Origin: Gnetum montanum | Lineage: Eukaryota > Streptophyta > Gnetopsida > Gnetales > Gnetaceae | Assembly: GCA_015680685.1 (NCBI GenBank) | Contig: MNCI01006844.1 | Location: forward strand, 183,563-238,793 | DNA length: 55,231 nucleotides | Direction: 5' to 3' | Part shown: positions 43,391-53,497 of the stretch, piece by piece | Position numbering within the stretch: position 1 is the first letter of the stretch | Layout: each line of letters begins with the position of its first letter | Notes under the pieces: generated by a model | The model's input: only the letters and a program-made list of their open reading frames with translations | Databases searched by the model: none | Told to the model about the DNA's origin: nothing | Program-made: the position numbers and the translations under genes

Positions 43391-46251
43391 ATGGATTCTT
43401 TGTATACAACCACAACTCCCATGGTCCCTACCGATCTGGGTGCCACATCCGTGAACCCTATTGTCACCCGACCAGCTCCGGCCACAATAGAATCTCAGGG
43501 ATCATTGCGCCGTTCATTGAGGCTTTAGGGAAAAGAGCCTATCTTCACAGTTATAACCCCTGAAGAATACAACTTCATATGCATTAAGATCCAGGCGAAG
43601 CTGGCTCTAAGCCAAGCCGAACTTGAAGCGAAACGGAACTTTGAGGTGCTCCACCGAGGGGGCTATGATTTTAAGCCAACAGGTTATGACATAATTCCCT
43701 TGACTGAACACCAACACGAACTTCTTACACAGTTGGTCATGGCGAAGGGCCAGGCTTCACAAGCTATGGTGGAGCCCCAGCATGGGGAGGAGGAAGAGGA
43801 TGAATTTGCGGCCCAGTTGGAACATTCGTTCCATACTCTGGAACCTTCGTTCCATGCCCTGAGCCCCCAGACGTATGCAAATCCCCTGTTTCCTTTCAAC
43901 GGAGAGGCCGCCTCTCTTAACACGGCCCCGATGGCACAGATGCACGTCCCTGTTCTTCCACAGGTTGCTACGCAACCGTCTGGGCTGCAAGTACAAATCC
44001 CCCACAATAACGTGGGGGCGGTTTCGTCACCACGCATACTTAACATCCCAGTGCTGGTTCCGGCGACCGTTGCACCCCACTTCATTCCTCAGATATAACC
44101 CTACAACATATCTGCAACACGCCCGGTGCAAACCTTATCATTTCCGCCCCCTCCAACCCAACAGGTTACCGCAGCCGTCCAACCAACTTATGCCCAACAG
44201 CCTGCTGCAGGTCAATGGGCCAACCCGGCGGCGCAACAGACCCAGTCTGTGGTGTACGGTGTGCAACCCCCAGTCGCACTAGCAACGTATGTTCCACAGG
44301 GGGTACTGCAGTATTTACATCCTTATCTCGCGCAGTAGGTGGCGATCAACCCCCTGCGTAGACCAGCGGGTGGTGGTCTTCACAGGCTCCCCCACCTGTC
44401 AGGATCCCCGCCCCGCCAGCAGCTAGTCGACCCCACCCGTCCTTTCCATTTCCTGGCGCCGCCCTCCCGGTCCAACCTCCTATGCCCTCAGCACAAACAC
44501 CTCCATTAACAGGCCTGGACCAAGCCTTCCAGCTGATCCAGACTCTAACTGAAGAGGTTCGATGCCTCAAGGCCACTGGTTCTGATACCATCCAGATCAT
44601 GGACTTTTACCAGGACGATCCGATCAATTCAACAGTTCCTATGCTGTCGTTGCCGCCGGGGATGTCCCTACCTCATTTTACCAAGTACAATGGGGAGGGA
44701 GATCCCAACGCTCACCTTGTCACGTTTAGATCTGAGTCCTTGTTATTGCAACAGTGGCCACACACTATCATCCGCGTCTTTATGATGTCGTTAACAGGGA
44801 AAGCTTTGGATTGGTACCGAGCCCTCCCACGCTCCTCCATCTCAACCATGGAAGAGCTGCTGACCCAGTTTGTGACCCGCTTCAAATACAATTTGAAGCC
44901 GGAAGTCACATTGGATCAGCTCATGGGGGTGAAACAAGACCTGCTCAAGCCTGTCCAAAAGTTTATATAGCGCTGGAACGCTACCTTGAACGGGATCCGC
45001 GAGCCGATCGCGGACTCACATATGCTGGCTATGTCCAAGGGAGCAGTCAATGACTTCATCAAGTCAAAGCTGTACTACCTTTTCCCCAGTAATTTACATC
45101 AGGCCTTTGCACAAGTTAGAAGCATCCAAGATGCTGCGGAGGCTAGCAAAGAACCAGCGTATGTCGCCTATAAGAATGCACATAACAAGAGCAAAGACAA
45201 AGGGAAGGCAGCGACAACGACAGTAGTTGCAATGACTGAGAGTACAAAGACGAAGAGCAAAAAGACACCCAACGCACTGCCTGAAACCATGACTGGTGCC
45301 GGCACCAGTCAGGACACGGCGGCTCCTGAAAATTCCCCCCAGCTAAAGCCAAATTTTGAGCATAAAGATCGTTCAAAATATGCGGCTTTACCTGTGAAGC
45401 ATTCCGAATTGCTGAAACAACTTTTAGCGGCAGGGCACATCCAAACTAAGAAGGTGTCTGAGGAAGCTCTAAAGCGTCATAGACGTCACTGTGAATTGCT
45501 GAAGGACCCTTCTCTAGCCTTACATAACGAACCAGCAGTTCCGAGATCTTGCAGGCTGGACCGTTTCTGTGACTACCACCAGATGTGTGGTCAAGACACG
45601 GATTACTGCTGGGCATTAAAGGATAACATTTAACGCATGATCGACGAAGGTCATCTAAAATTAGACAGCAGTAACCCGACGCATCCGGAAAACCAAATAC
45701 TGCATGTATATAAGGACCCGTTGAATATAAACTACGATCCTTATACAATCACTGTGGTGAGTACGGACGGTGAGCGTAAGGGACCGCCAAAACAGCCTTT
45801 TGTCTTGCGCGTGCCCGCCAGCTCACCAAAGGGGCCAACTACTTCATCGGCAGCCAGTGGGGTCTCACGGCCACCTTTCATCATACGAGCACCTTCACAG
45901 GTACGTCCTCAGTCACGCAGCAGCACTCAAGCCTCGGCTCCGTTCGCGCCCACACCTAGAGTGCCCTTCATTATCAGGGCGCCAGAACCATGGCATGCTC
46001 CTCTCACGTAGGGGCAGACCTCTGGTCAAAATAACCAGTCATCACCTCCTAAGAGAAAGGAGGAGGACACTACAATTAATGCAACAAAAGACCACCTTAC
46101 GCTTGGCTTCCCTAAGCCCAGGCCCCTGGCCTCTGTGCCTTTGTCTATGCCTCAGAAGCAGGCTAAAGGTACAGAAACGTAGCCACCTTCTCTTGGCAGG
46201 AAAAGGAACGACCCTCCCACTGACACCGCTCCGCCTCGAGAGATCCGTCTC
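43391..46251 (+). pseudogene. gag: Gag of element H
   Basis: Starts at the ATG of MDSLYTTTTPMVP, the first Met of the long frame. The N-terminal part (to about 44340) is followed by a frameshift and then a single frame to the protease. A Pro/Gln-rich spacer precedes the Gag core at about 44640-45130 (GMSLPHFTKYNGEGDPNAHL, SLTGKALDWYRALPRSSIST, TLDQLMGVKQ). A Tat-type zinc knuckle C-x2-H-x9-C (CDYHQMCGQDTDYC, about 45570) has Gln where His is usual. In-frame stops are TAG at 43526, 44336, 44968, 46009 and about 46180, and TAA at 44096 and 45631. Four of the five TAG codons are followed by a context that fits CAG. Confidence 0.85.
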
Positions 46252-47193
46252 TTGGGCCGAATGGAGGAGGACAAGGGGGATAAACAACCCGGCCGAGAGA
46301 AGGACCTCCTTGATGCATTCACGCAAGTCAAACAAGCTCTTAAGCAAAAGAACACAACGCTGAGCCTGTACGACTTACTGATGACGTCTCGAGAACACCG
46401 TGAGGCTATGGTACGCATGCTGACATCCATATCAGTGGATGGCAACCTACCAGCAGAAGAGGAAGCGATACACGCTGTCATGTTTCTTTCTGAAGCTGAA
46501 CAACCCAATCCTACCTCGCTGACCTTTCTTGACGAGTCTGTCAAAGACGAACCAGAGAAAGGTCAAGTAATGACTGAACCTATGTTCATTACCATTCGAG
46601 TCGGCCAGTACTGGATCCGGAGGGTGCACGTGGATGATGGCGCAGCTGCTAATGTCGTTCCTTATTCCATAGTGGATAGGCTGGGTTTTGTCGACCAGAT
46701 CACTCCCACGACGATAGCCTGCGTAAAATCGTTCAACGGAGCACGGGTTCAAGTCAAGGGAACGGTGCGTATCGAGTTTGTGGCGGGGGATCAATTCCCA
46801 ACTAAAGCCACATTCTTAGTCGTCGAGGAGATGCCTGGTTTCAACTTGATCTTAGGGAGGTCGTGGTTAGCCCAGCTGAGGCCAGTTTCGTCGCCGATAC
46901 ACCAAGAGATACACCTGCCCTACGCCGGGGGGGAGGTCATCATACGCGGCAACGAGGTCACCCCCAGGACTGTCAATAAAATTGAAGAAGAACGGGGTTC
47001 GGAGATTGAAACAACTGACAATCAGTCCCATCTCCAAGCCCCTAAAAAAACCGACAACAATGACGACAGTCTATCCTGGGTCGACCTACCATTTCCGGAT
47101 GACAGCGTAAAGGAGTCAAACCACAAGCCTCCTCGCCCTTACACAGCGCTCAACGTAAAGGCCATTAAGAGACAATTGCGTATCGACGGTTGA
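46252..47193 (+). pseudogene. pro: Protease region of element H, C-terminal to gag
   Basis: A 313-codon open stretch in the gag frame. An N-terminal linker (KDLLDAFTQVKQALKQKN) leads to a retropepsin-like fold: RRVHVDDGAAANVVPYSIV (about 46620-46675) is the active-site loop with Asp-Gly kept. FNLILGRSWLAQL (about 46840-46880) is the conserved C-terminal strand. The ~100-residue tail is Glu/Asp/Asn-rich and ends in ALNVKAIKRQLRIDG. The closing TGA (47191) may itself be a mutated CGA, because the frame runs on to a GTAAGT splice-like site at 47227. It belongs to the Gag-Pol polyprotein and cleaves it in the particle. Confidence 0.85.
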
Positions 47194-47410
47194 ACAATGG
47201 TTTTCTGCGTGTACCACCGTCCTCTTGTAAGTTAGCGTACTCCCCATTTAACAGCTTCTTTTGTCTCCACATACTTTTACGCTACATTTGCTTTCTGTGT
47301 TTGCGCTTTGCACTTTTTTTTTTGCGTGTTTTATCGTACCCACGTTAGTTACGCTTTCACATTACTCCACGCATTTATACAGGATTACATTTTTGTTATA
47401 ATTTACGCTG

Positions 47411-47653
47411 TTGGCCCGCAACGGCCTTAAACTAGTTATACAAAATCAACCTATTCATACCGTTGTACGTAGTTACGCAGTCGACCCGCAACGGCCTTAA
47501 ACTAGTTATCCGAAGTTATCTACTATCATTATTTACGCTTGCTATACAATACGCAACAGGCCCGCAATGGCCTTAAACTAGTAACGCAGTTTTGCATACT
47601 ATAACCATTTACGCTGGAATACGCAATGGGCCTGTAACGACTTTAAACTAGTT
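47411..47653 (+). repeat. Four spaced 27-bp repeats downstream of protease
   Basis: The core GCCCGCAACGGCCTTAAACT (with AGTTA following) occurs at about 47413, 47484, 47559 and 47629, at intervals of 70-76 bp. Spacers contain TTTACGC. It lies between the protease frame and the 3-prime end of the antisense gene. Confidence 0.8.
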
Positions 47654-47845
47654 ATTACGTCTCATCAGTATCACTTAGATAGAATCCTTAACATATATTT
47701 TCACGCTGACGTAGACAAAAGCATAAAAAGTCAAACAACAAACTAATTAACATTTCAAATATCCATTAGACTTTACAACAATTCGTCAACAGTCATTCAG
47801 AACAATACCCGACCTTACATCAATAAAATTTTGCGTAAATAATAA

Positions 47846-48094
47846 TTACGCATTCCCTCTGCTACCACTATCACCGGTATCTCTTAACTCCGAATCTAGC
47901 CCCAAAAGGTCATCCTCCAGTGGGCCATCGTTTCTCGGAATTATGCCTTCACGGAAGATTGCCCCTTCATGAGGCTCTCGTTCCGGCACTGGCTTCATAG
48001 GAGAACGCTCTTCATCGTTGCGTTCCTCCTCTGCTTCCTCTGTTTCCTCTCCCAGCCCCTCAGCTGGCGTATTTTCCCTATCTTCTTCTGGTAC
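47846..48094 (-). CDS. Antisense gene exon 8: acidic tail and stop
   Basis: After TTTAG the frame reads VPEEDRENTPAEGLGEETEE and continues strongly acidic to DTGDSGSRGNA and TAA (47848-47846). Eighty-two codons without a stop in a frame set by exon 7. An acidic, probably disordered C-terminus. Confidence 0.65.
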   Translation of the reverse strand, partial: VPEEDRENTPAEGLGEETEEAEEERNDEERSPMKPVPEREPHEGAIFREGIIPRNDGPLEDDLLGLDSELRDTGDSGSRGNA

Positions 48095-48173
48095 CTAAAC
48101 TCAAATAACATCAAAAATTAGAATAGACAACACAAGCTAGAAAAATTTCCGACTAAGTCATGCATAAACTTAC

Positions 48174-48991
48174 TCGCGACGGCCCTACTTCCGTAGCAAA
48201 GGGGAGCTTGTCCAGGCCAGCCCACAGGTGCTGCATAATCTCATCCTCTGTTAGGTCTGGCCACACATCCTCGCCCAACGCAGCTCCAGCTTTCACCTTC
48301 CCTTTCTCCACGCTACTCCAGTGGGGTGGATCCGGGAAGAAGGTAGGGATTGTAGCCTGATTCCTAGGGAAAACCATTGCCCTCTCCAGGGATGTAGTTA
48401 CGGTCACTTGCTCTTCAAATTTTTTGAAAGCTTCGGACGCTCCGATGGTGTCCACGAAAACCTCCAGGGATCGAGCTTTGACAGCAGAATCACGGTAGTA
48501 TTTTCGATAAGCGGCGCTTTCCCTTTTATATAGGTGCTTGTGGTCCTTCTCCTTCTGCCCCCACTCCTGTATGCTGGCGCAGTAGTCCCTCCAGTCCTGG
48601 TTTTTCTGAGCTAGAAGTTCAATTTGCATCCTCTACTCTACTAACGCCCGACTGGTCTGTACACTATTCTTGATGGCTGTCCAATAACGGGAGTGATCGA
48701 TAACAACGGTATGCCATTCTTCATCCCCCGTCACTCAAGCCTATCGGAATTCGTACCGTGACCTTAGGTCCCCGACTTCTTTGGTCAAGGACTCAACCCT
48801 CTGCTCCGACCGCTGCAGCCTTTTCCATAGGCTTTCATTAATGCCCCTACTTTCCCATACGGAGCGCATTGAGCGTAACGCACATTTACGCATTTCCTCA
48901 TAAATGTGACGTGGCACGACTGCCCCATTAGATGGGGGCTCCATTGTGTCCAAATCAATGGGCTCCGCGGGATCCCATCGGAGGTGAGATC
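48174..48991 (-). CDS. Antisense gene exon 7: coiled-coil-rich
   Basis: One frame for 272 codons with three stops (48743 TAG, 48737 TGA, 48635 TAG). Blocks: IYEEMRKCALRSMRSVWESR, LWKRLQRSEQRVESLTKEVG (heptads), then EWGQKEKDHKHLYKRESAAY and FPDPPHWSSVEKGKVKAGAA. It ends at a perfect GTAAGT donor (48173). The acceptor position reads TTAC instead of AG. Confidence 0.6.
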
Positions 48992-49069
48992 GTAACAGAA
49001 AACAAGCATCAATATGGATGACACATTACTAAAACATTATGTCGTACACTCATTATGGCTATAACATAC

Positions 49070-49198
49070 CAGCGCCAGGTTCGACGCGCTCCAAACGCTC
49101 GATCATGTCATTAATGACGCCTTCCATGAAGGCAAATTTGTCGGGGAAGTCTCTCCACATTTTTCTCACAGCAGCAGACGTAGATGCATCTTCTTCCC
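49070..49198 (-). CDS. Antisense gene exon 6
   Basis: Forty-three codons, fully open although too short to stand out alone: EEDASTSAAVRKMWRDFPDK, then a FAFMEGVINDMIERLERVE helix. Acceptor GCTACAG, donor GTATGT. Phase is kept on both sides, which strongly supports the exon model. Confidence 0.65.
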
Positions 49199-49268
49199 CT
49201 GTAGCATAATTTGGTTAGACACTCCATCTATTAACAAGATCCTGCGAACACGCTAACACACTCATTAC

Positions 49269-49529
49269 CTCTGCTAGTGACAGTGGCAACTTCACCAATC
49301 TCTTCCACCCCTTTCTCTTCACGCACGTGATCCCGGGTGCCGCTAGTCCCAGTAGCTGGAGTTTCCTCATGTACCTGGTCATATGCACGGCTCCTGCTAG
49401 CAGCTGGGGCCTCCTCACACACTGGAGCCTGCACATGGCTCACATTAACAGCTGGGGCCTCTTCTTCCAAAATTGAGGCCCCCTCCCCACGGCTTAGTAT
49501 CATCGCCCCTGTCTCAGGGGTCAATTGCC
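49269..49529 (-). CDS. Antisense gene exon 5: Glu/Ala/Pro repeat
   Basis: Three loose repeats of about 16-20 residues, each with an EE(A/T)PA core (EEEAPAVN, CEEAPAAS, HEETPATG), probably a disordered linker. Bounded by ATGACAG and GTAATG, phase 1 at both ends. Confidence 0.65.
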
Positions 49530-49622
49530 CTGTCATTTATATTGTTTACACCACCACATGTTAGCGTATAATGCCAGACCATCTAAATAAAACATTGCGT
49601 ACTATAATCCTTTCACACTTAC

Positions 49623-50662
49623 CAGGTGGAAGCTTATTCCGTTGAACCTTGACCGCAATAGTTTGGCTTGCGTTACCCCTAGGGGCCTCAGCTAGACGGA
49701 GCCTCTTGCGCCGAGCTGCGGATTCTATGACTTCTTCTCCATGCGCTTCCCTTGTGAGGTGTTGCTGGTGTAGGTAGGCATTAGCCCGCCCACGCTGTCG
49801 AGACTTCGCACTTGAGTCACCGCCAAGCCTTTAGTCGTTACAGACAACGACTCCCCGATCCCTTCCGGCAGATCCTGCCCACGGGTAGTGCTAAGAATGT
49901 GGGTAATCCAAGGTCTGGACAGCTAGTCTTGGTCTTGCTGTTCCCAGACCCCATTCCTCTGGATGACCAGAAACTCAGCAAACTGTTGGAGGCAAGCTAT
50001 GAAAAAGGCGTAATGCACATTAAAGTGGGACTCAAGCTTCTTGCGAAGCTTGACCATTTCGCTACGCAGTCCCTTGGAAAAATAGTTTGCCCAATCGAAC
50101 TGGGTCCCCTCCTCCAGAACCTCTCGCATAATGTGGGTCTGTTCTATAGAAAAGAACTTCACCTGTGAGAGGGTTTTGGGGAAAGTCCAGGCCCGGAAAA
50201 GGGGATACAGTGTCTTGGCAGTGCCCATCTCGAATTTGTCACAAGGAAACCCTTTGGTCTCTTTTGGGATCCTCACCCACTCCTTCAGACATTCCTGGAA
50301 TCTAGGGCTCCTCTTGGTTTTCGCCTTTATGGGAAGGTCGTTCGAGAGAATGCCAAACAGGTCCACGAAGAGCTGAGCGTCGATATCGAAACTTACGCGC
50401 ACATTATGCACGCGTGTGCAAAAACGCTCCGCCTTCTCGCTGAAGGAGTTGACCAAGGCTATCATTTCACTAGTGGGGACATCAGGGGTCGCAGCCAAAA
50501 ATAGGTGCATTAGCCCTGCTGCCCAGATCTTGGCGGTCACCACGACTGGGGCTGCCGACTGGCCGAGCCAGCGCTGTGCGTCCTTAATATCGCCGTAACG
50601 GAAGAGGACATCCCTCGCCTCACGGCTGGAAATCGTAAGGGTAATCTCTCGGGATTCCCTGA
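49623..50662 (-). CDS. Antisense gene exon 4 (largest, unrecognised domain)
   Basis: Open for about 245 codons from the CTGTTCAG acceptor. It is alpha-helical in character: DVLFRYGDIKDAQRWLG, SEMIALVNSFSEKAERFC, QLFVDLFGILSNDLPIKAK, ANYFSKGLRSEMVKLRKKLE. A TAG at 49925 is followed by a Pro/Ser/Thr-rich stretch that changes frame before RRKRLRLAEAPRGN and the GTAAGT donor at 49622. The pattern is faintly like plant transposon-associated proteins, but no motif is decisive. Confidence 0.6.
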
Positions 50663-50758
50663 CTGAACAGTATAAAACGCAAGTCAAATATAAATGCTTT
50701 GCGTAATGTCCACAACTCACAACTACACGCATAACATTATAACACGCAGCGGCCTTAC

Positions 50759-51033
50759 CAGGTTCGAAGGACAAAGGGAATGGCGGTAGGTCCCTCTGCA
50801 CATCCTCAACCGTAAGGGGTGAATCTAAGGTCCAGTCATCGTGCAGCCACCCGAGTTCCCAGCAATTTTTAAAAGGGCACTCGTAGTGGGTGTGATACTC
50901 ACGCATCTCATGGCCAATCTGCCCTATAACACCGGCACGCACATGACTGGTTGAGGTAAATGCCATTATTGCCATTTCGGCCCAGGCCAACGCATCACCA
51001 TCTCCGATTAACCTGTTATCATGTATGAAAAAC
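50759..51033 (-). CDS. Antisense gene exon 3
   Basis: Starts after GGTACAG. Contains DNRLIGDGDALAWAEMAIMA and a Cys/Trp-containing stretch (YECPFKNCWELGWLHDDW), then a Pro/Leu-rich end before a GTAAGG donor. No family is recognised; it may complete the C-terminal side of the HAD-like fold. Confidence 0.65.
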
Positions 51034-51151
51034 CTGTACCATACAGCGTAGGCTTAACTTACACTTTGCACAAAGACTTCTATTACACTTCACATCGATA
51101 ACAGACACTATAACAGTAACAAAGACAATACATTTGGTAGAATTTGCTTAC

Positions 51152-51601
51152 CCGCCCGCATAGTACACCGTGCCTTGTGGGTTCTGGAAGTAGGTTGAAA
51201 CATGGCGAGCCACGAACAGCGTGTTATATGCATGATAACAACTGAAACGGGCCATTTCCCAGATCCAGCATAAGCTCCTTAGGCCTCGGGCACTGAGCAC
51301 TTGATCCTCAGGGCGAACTGTATCAATGGCCTCGTCTGTCAAGTAAGCCAGAATCCCCTGTGCAGACCCCGCCAACAGGTGTTCTAAAATGGCACCAGCA
51401 ACATCGCCAGTCACATTAGACCACAAAATGATGCTGAAGTTGCACAGTAAGAACTGCAGAAACTCCAGCGCCCCCTTCCAGAACTAGATGGCCTTCCCCT
51501 GCACTCGTGTGTGCGGAGGAGGGACATTGGGGACGATGGGGTTTACCCAACACAAAACCCCAATGATGTCTAACACAATCAGAATAGGCTTCATCACGAC
51601 T
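51152..51601 (-). CDS. Antisense gene exon 2: FCP1/HAD-like module
   Basis: After a CTGTACAG acceptor the frame reads MKPILIVLDIIGVLCWV, which fits the first strand of plant FCP1/NIF-like HAD phosphatases (LVLDLNGLL type). GALEFLQFLLCNFSIILWSN follows and matches the family block before WSS. YNTLFVARHVSTYFQNPQGT comes last and matches the NTLLVDDSPYKA..NPP block. The motif I position Asp-x-(Asp/Asn) reads Asp-Ile-Ile and the motif III Asp-Asp reads Ala-Arg, so phosphatase activity is not expected. One TAG stop (51486) interrupts it. Ends phase 2 at GTAAGC. Confidence 0.65.
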
Positions 51602-51870
51602 CTGTACAGAAAACACGCTACATAAATCAACACCCAGGTTTACAGTTGCATCATTAATACAGAAACGCTACACATCATGCTTAGCCATCGATGTGGAAAT
51701 CGCCCAAACCCTTGCAACAGCGCAAGGTCTGTCTTTGACAACGATGATAAATGCAACCATGCCAAACCCTCGCTATAACACAAGCTCTGTAACCCAAACC
51801 CGTCATTTACAAAAAGAACGCTGTATAGCAAAAATGCTGAAATAGCACGAGCATGCAAAGAATGACCTAC

Positions 51871-51989
51871 CGGTTCAAAGGTGTCGGGTCACGCACTTCG
51901 ACCATGGCCTGTTGAACATGCTCCAGGTTCTCCTGTACCTCGTCGATTTTTGCCAATTTAGTGTTCTTCCTCTTCGTCTTAGGCGCCAT
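51871..51989 (-). CDS. Antisense gene exon 1 (start)
   Basis: Begins MAPKTKRKNTKLAKID, lysine/arginine-rich, then an acidic amphipathic stretch (EVQENLEHVQQAMVEV), and ends two bases into a codon at a GTAGGT donor. Upstream (51990-52110) lies a GA-rich stretch that could be a 5-prime untranslated region. Confidence 0.6.
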
Positions 51990-52366
51990 TATCACAGCTT
52001 CGACACTTGCACAGCTTTGCACCTTCAAATCTTCTTCTCTTCTTGCTCTTGCTAGATAATACCCGCGAATTTGAACTCACAAATAGCCAATAGTCCATTC
52101 TAACCAAAAAACCGCCTACTTGTATGCGAGAATCACCGACTTGATATCTGATTTCAACGGGACTTTCCTGAAATGGAACCTGAAATCAAGATATTAATGC
52201 GGTTGATATCGCACGCACCGCTGTCCGAAATGATGTTAAACTACCATATCTTATCGCCTCGTAATCGGGTAGCATTGATTACAACTTCATTACAAAATTC
52301 GAAATTCTGTTAGCTTTCTAGGTTTGCTAGCCATCACGTCATCTTCTTTCTAACCATTTAGGCACT
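51990..52366 (-). promoter_or_regulatory. Likely promoter/5-prime untranslated region of the antisense gene
   Basis: On the minus strand it contains ATTGG (near 52090) and a GA-rich tract (AAGAGCAAGAAGAGAAGAAG, about 52054-52035) before the start codon. No convincing TATA element. It shares this interval with the sense-strand region just before the RT frame. Confidence 0.35.
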
Positions 52367-52390
52367 TTGCGGTTTTGCAGGACAAAACAA

Positions 52391-53497
52391 ATGGACGCAA
52401 CACTATCAACACCTTTAACTCTGACTAGCCCATACGGGAAGGTAGTTAGGCAATTCGATCCCACGTTTATAGACGTTAACCTCCCCTTAGAAGACGTAAC
52501 TATAGCCACGTCGGAGATGTCCTCGGAATGGCCAGAACAGTTGACGTGCACGCTAGACCTAGAAGCTGGGGACATAACCAAAGACCCCCTTGACGAGGTC
52601 TCTATCGTTACGCATAGGGGCGAAGCTAAAACGCTTAAATTCAGTTCCTTGTTAGAGCGAGAAACGCAGGATGCCGTAACATAGGTCCTGCAAGACAACA
52701 TCACTGTCTTCGCATGGTCATACGAGGATATTCCTGGACTAGATCCCAGGCTAATCCAACATAACATTATCTTAGACCCACAAATCAAAGCAGTTAGGCA
52801 AAAAGCACACAAAATCAAGCCAGAGATCGTGCTAGCCGTGCGTGATGAAATCACCAAGCTATACCAGGCTGGTTTCATTCGTGTAGTTGATTACTCGGAC
52901 TGGGTATCTAACATTGTGGTCGTGCCAAAGAAGATCGGGAGTATACGCATTTGCATAGACTTCCGAGATTTGAATAAGGCCACAATCAAAGATAATTTCC
53001 CGCTCCCGAGTATCGATCAACTAGTCGATACAACAGCTGGGCATGCACTCCTATCATTCATGGATGGCTTCTCTGGTTATAACCAGATTCGCATAAACCC
53101 AGAACATCAATTAACTACGACATTTATGATACCCTGGGGCACCTTCTGCTACAATATGATGCCTTTTGGTCTGAAGAACGCTGAAGCCACGTACCAACGG
53201 GCCATGACATACATCTTTAGCGACTATCTCTTAGAGAGACTGAATGATTATGTAGACGATATAGCTGTGAAGTCTTTAAAGTCTGATGATCATTCAGGAG
53301 ATTTGGAGTTAGTCCTTAAAAGATGCTCCAAATACGAGCTCTGGCTTAACCTGAAGAAGTGCGTATTCGGAGTCAAAACCGGACGCATGTTGGGGTTTGT
53401 GGTATCGGAAATCGACATACGAGTTGACCCTGATAAGGTCAAATCCATTGTCGAGTTAACGCCTCCGATAGATCTCAAGCAATTACGCGGGTTATAG
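52391..53497 (+). pseudogene. Reverse transcriptase of element H
   Basis: Single frame from the ATG at 52391. An N-terminal linker ends with a TAG at 52682, then FAWSYEDIPGLDPRL. RT blocks: LYQAGFIRVVDYSDWVSNIV, IRICIDFRDLNKATIKDNFP (about 52945), FMDGFSGYNQIRINPE (about 53060), MPFGLKNAEATYQRAM (about 53160) and YVDDIAVKS (about 53250, the catalytic box with both Asp kept). The thumb part ends at LKQLRGL and TAG (53495). Ser-Gly-Tyr-Asn-Gln and LKNA-ATYQ are typical of the Tat lineage. Apart from two nonsense codons the domain is well preserved. Confidence 0.9.

Larger units (their letters stand above)
47846..51989 (-). pseudogene. Antisense eight-exon gene inside element H (FCP1-like N-terminus)
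   Basis: Exons on the minus strand: 51989-51871, 51601-51152, 51033-50759, 50662-49623, 49529-49269, 49198-49070, 48991-48174, 48094-47846. Introns are 269, 118, 96, 93, 70, 78 and 79 nt. Phases match across introns 1, 2, 3, 5 and 7. Intron 4 needs one frameshift inside exon 4, and intron 6 has TTAC where an AG acceptor is needed. The product is about 1,100 residues. It has a basic start (MAPKTKRKNTKLAKID), an FCP1/HAD-phosphatase-like module, an unrecognised middle, a Glu/Ala-rich repeat, a coiled-coil region and an acidic tail. Five in-frame stops (51486, 49925, 48743, 48737, 48635) are TAG or TGA. The Tat lineage is known to carry extra ORFs, but this position and exon structure are unusual. 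It could be a captured host gene or a long-standing element gene. Confidence 0.7.
47227..52380 (+). other. Candidate sense-strand intron between protease and RT of H
   Basis: GTAAGT at 47227 and a pyrimidine-rich stretch ending TTTTGCAG at 52380 border the insert. Ogre elements are known to have an intron at this place. The phase does not match with these exact sites: the upstream exon ends at a codon boundary while the RT frame needs two carried bases. Another acceptor (TTTAG at 52361) or a small indel would be needed. The interval is coding on the other strand. Confidence 0.4.

Noticed and set aside
43684-44085. Minus-strand ORF of 133 codons opposite gag of H
   Set aside because: Complement of a Pro/Gln/Glu-rich coding stretch with no motif and no partner exons.
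46042-46544. Minus-strand ORFs opposite the gag-protease region
   Set aside because: Shadows of the GC-rich sense frame: no splice-phase continuity with the antisense gene and no recognisable motifs.
49923-50990. Single 355-codon antisense ORF read as one uninterrupted exon
   Set aside because: Residues encoded by 50758-50663 look unlike the rest, and the segment has GTAAGG and CTGTTCAG ends with a length divisible by three. It is better read as a 96-nt intron that happens to lack stops.
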